From positions 25,319,839-25,383,838 of the forward strand of contig CM049316.1 in the NCBI GenBank assembly GCA_026874595.1: a stretch of DNA of 64,000 nt, in the 5' to 3' direction. The position numbers and the translations under genes were made by a program. The stretch is from Sipunculus nudus (Eukaryota; Annelida; Sipuncula; Golfingiida; Sipunculidae). Position 1 is the stretch's first letter. The number at the start of each line of letters is the position of its first letter. Positions 61,285-64,000 of the stretch are shown piece by piece. The notes below the pieces were generated by a model that saw nothing but the letters and a program-made list of their open reading frames with translations, did not search any database and was not told where the DNA came from.

Positions 61285-64000
61285 CACTCAATGTATGAAC
61301 CCCGGGCCTCAGCCTACCTGAGCATTCAGGGAACTACAAAGTTGCTAACTTGCCAGCAATTTGCGGAATTGCTGGATGAGAGGCCCTCAGTGTATGAACT
61401 CCGGAGCTCACCCTACCGGAGGATTCAGAGAACTACAAAGTTGTTAAATTGCCAGCAATTTGCGGAATTTCTGGATGGGAGGCCCTCAGTGTATGATCCC
61501 CGACGTTACCCTACCGGAGCATTCAGGGAACAACAAAGTTGCTAAATTGCCATCAATTTGCGAAATTGTTGGATGGGAGCCCCTCAGTGTATGACCGTCG
61601 GGGGCTCGCCCTATCGGGAGATTCAGGGAACTACAAAGATGCTAAATTGCCGGCAATTTGCGGAATTGCTAGATGTGAGCCCCTCAGTGTATGATCCCGG
61701 GGCTCAATCTACCGGAGGATTTCAGTGTACTACAAAGTTGCTAAATTGCCAGCAATTTGCAAAATTGCTAGATGGGGTCCCCTCTGTGTATGACCGGCGG
61801 GGGCTTACCCTATCGTAGGATTCAAAGAACTACAAAGTTGCTAAATTGCCGGCAATTTGCGGAATTGCTGGATGGGAGCCCCTCAATGTATCATCCCCGG
61901 GCCTCACCCTACCGGAGCATTCATGGAACTAAAAAGTTGCTAAATTGTCAACAATTTGCAAAATTGCTAGATGGGGACCCCTCTGTGTTTGACCGAAGGG
62001 GGTCACCCTACCGGAGGATTCAGAGAACTACAAAGTTGCTTAATTGCCAGCAATTTGCAAAATTGCTAGATGGGGTCCCCTCTGTGTATGACCGGCGGGG
62101 GCTCACCCTATCGTAGGATTCAAAGAACTAAAAAGTTGCTAAATTGCCGGCAATTTGCGGAATTGCTGGATGGGAGCCCCTCAATGTATCATCCCCGGGC
62201 CTCACCCTACCGGAGCATTTAGGGAACTACACAGTTGCTAAATTGCCAGCAATTTGCAAAACTGCTAGATGGGGTCCCCTCTGTGTATGACCGGCGGGGG
62301 CTGACCCTACCGGAGGATTCAAAGAGCTACAAAGTTGCTAAATTGGCGGCAATTTGCGGAATTGCTGGATGGGAGCCCCTCAATGTATCATCCCCGGGCC
62401 TCACCCTACCGGAGCATTCAGGGAACTACAAAGTTGCTAAATTGCCGGCAATTTGCAAAATTTTTAGATGGGGACCCCTCTGTGTTTTGACCAGATGGGG
62501 CTCACTCTACCGGAGGATTCAGAGAACTACAAAGTTGCTAAATTGCCGGCAATTTGCGGAATTGCTGGATGAGAGCCCCTCAGTGTATGACCTTCGGGAG
62601 CTCGCCCTACCGGGAGATTCAGGGAACCACAAAGCTACTTAATTGCCAGCAATTTGCAAAATTGCTTGATTGGGACTCCTCTGTGTTTGACCGGCGGGGG
62701 CTCACTCTACCGGAGGATTCAGGGAACTACAAAGTTGCTAAATTGCCAGCAATTTGCAAAATTGCTAGATGGGGACCCCTCTGCGTTTGACCAACGGGGG
62801 CTCACCCTACCAGAGCATTCAGGGAACTACAAAGTTGCCTAATTGCCAGCAATTTGCAAAATTGCTTGATGGGGACCCCTCTGTGTTTGACCAACGGGGG
62901 CTCGCCCTACCGGAGCATTCAGAGAATTACAAAGTTGCTAAATTGCCGGCAATTTGCAAAATTGTTAGATGGGGACCCCTCTGAGTTTTGACCAGATGGG
63001 GCTCACTCTACCGGAGGATTCAGAGAACTACAAAGTTGCTAAATTGCTGGCAATTTGCGGAATTGCTGGATTGGAGCCCCTCAGTGTATGATCCCCGGGG
63101 CACACTCTACCGGAGCATTCATGGAAGTACAAAGTTGCTAAATTGCCGGCAATTTGCGGAATTGCTGGATGGGAGCCCCTCAGTGTATGACCGTCGGGGG
63201 CTCGCCCTATCGGGAGATTCAGCGAACCACAAAGTTGCTTAATTGCCAGCAATTTGCAAAATTGCTTGATGGGGACTCCTCTGAGTTTGACCGGCGGGGG
63301 CTCACTCTACCGGAGGATTCAGGGAACTACAAAGTTGCTAAATTGCCAGCAATTTGCAAAATTGCTACAAGGGGACCCCTCAGTGTTTGACCAACGGGGG
63401 CTCACCTTACCGGAGGATTCAAAGAACTACAAAGTTGCTAAATTGCCAGCAATTTGCAAAATTGCTAGATGGGGTCCCCTCTGTGTATGACCGGCGGGGG
63501 CTTACCCTATCGTAGGATTCAAAGAACTACAAAGTTGCTAAATTGCCGGCAATTTGCGGAATTGCTGGATGGGAGCCCCTCAATGTATCATCCCCGGGCC
63601 TCACCCTACCGGAGCATTCATGGAACTAAAAAGTTGCTAAATTGTCAACAATTTGCAAAATTGCTAGATAAGGACCCCTCTGTGTTTGACCGAAGGGGGT
63701 CACCCTACCGGAGGATTCAGAGAACTACAAAGTTGCTTAATTGCCAGCAATTTGCAAAATTGCTAGATGGGGTCCCCTCTGTGTATGACCGGCGGGGGCT
63801 CACCCTATCGTAGGATTCAAAGAACTAAAAAGTTGCTAAATTGCCGGCAATTTGCGGAATTGCTGGATGGGAGCCCCTCAATGTATCATCCCCGGGCCTC
63901 ACCCTACCGGAGCATTTAGGGAACTACACAGTTGCTAAATTGCCAGCAATTTGCAAAACTGCTAGATGGGGTCCCCTCTGTGTATGACCGGCGGGGGCTC
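61285..64000 (+). repeat. Satellite A, ~100-bp monomer, plus orientation, higher-order repeat
   Basis: About 27 monomers with CTACCGGAGGATTCAGRGAA, CTACAAAGTTGCTAAATTGC and GCAATTTGCRRAATTGCTGG. Two main variants alternate (GGAATTGCTGGATGGGAGCC and AAAATTGCTAGATGGGGACC). The block from about 61760 recurs from about 63457 at an offset of 1697 bp with only a few differences and runs off the window. That is a ~17-monomer higher-order unit. The long ORFs here arise from the near-triplet period and are not genes. Confidence 0.94.

Noticed and set aside
61291-63813. Many overlapping ORFs of 60-135 codons reading TTKLLNCRQFAELLDG-like repeats
   Set aside because: They follow the ~100-bp satellite A monomer, whose period is close to a multiple of three, appear in several frames and lack start context or domains.

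Overview
The window is eukaryotic and reads as metazoan, most likely a mollusc and probably a bivalve. There is one multi-exon gene with GT-AG introns, embedded in AT-rich DNA full of (TA)n microsatellites, satellites and several classes of degenerate transposons (Penelope-like, CR1/L2-like LINE, BEL/Pao, Ty3/gypsy, pogo-like and Harbinger-like DNA elements). The species assignment is inference, because no rRNA or other marker is present.

The only convincing host gene is on the minus strand, 42715 down to 7419. I assembled 11 coding exons from splice signals: a signal-peptide exon, seven EGF/laminin-type cysteine-rich exons, a transmembrane exon, a 23-nt microexon and a long cytoplasmic exon. 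The spliced coding length is 2568 nt (855 residues) and it stays in frame at every junction. The product is a MEGF10/Draper/CED-1-like (scavenger receptor class F type) cell-surface receptor. Its tail carries eight Y-x-N-[MLIV] motifs at an almost constant spacing of 21-27 residues, which suggests a multivalent Grb2-type docking scaffold.

The introns hold most of the repeats. 8319-9675 is a pogo/Tigger-like non-autonomous element. 14.0-17.5 kb is a 2.3-kb tandem duplication that copied a whole EGF exon together with a 68-bp minisatellite. 17527-18359 is a solo LTR inserted in the second copy of that duplication. 18636-24796 is a nested composite with a 2-kb direct duplication, a 148-bp-period array, a 328-bp-period array, eight CTCF-like motifs and clustered AGGTCA half-sites. 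The 13.8-kb first intron carries a Penelope-like RT relic split by a Harbinger-like element (31.2-33.4 kb), a CR1/L2-like LINE relic (35.2-38.05 kb) bracketed by two copies of one MITE family, and a 177-bp pogo-like MITE.

Upstream of the gene, 42.7-49.4 kb has no recognisable gene. From 49487 a truncated, stop-ridden BEL/Pao element runs to about 52.8 kb. The last 11 kb is satellite DNA: a 100-bp satellite (A) in minus orientation, about 58 copies of a 77-bp satellite (B) with a telomere-like GGGTTAGGGTAACCC core, a 5'-truncated gypsy element with the unusual Gmr1-type order (integrase end before reverse transcriptase), more satellite B, then satellite A in plus orientation organised in a ~1.7-kb higher-order repeat. 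The inverted satellite-A arms around satellite B recall a foldback-type architecture.
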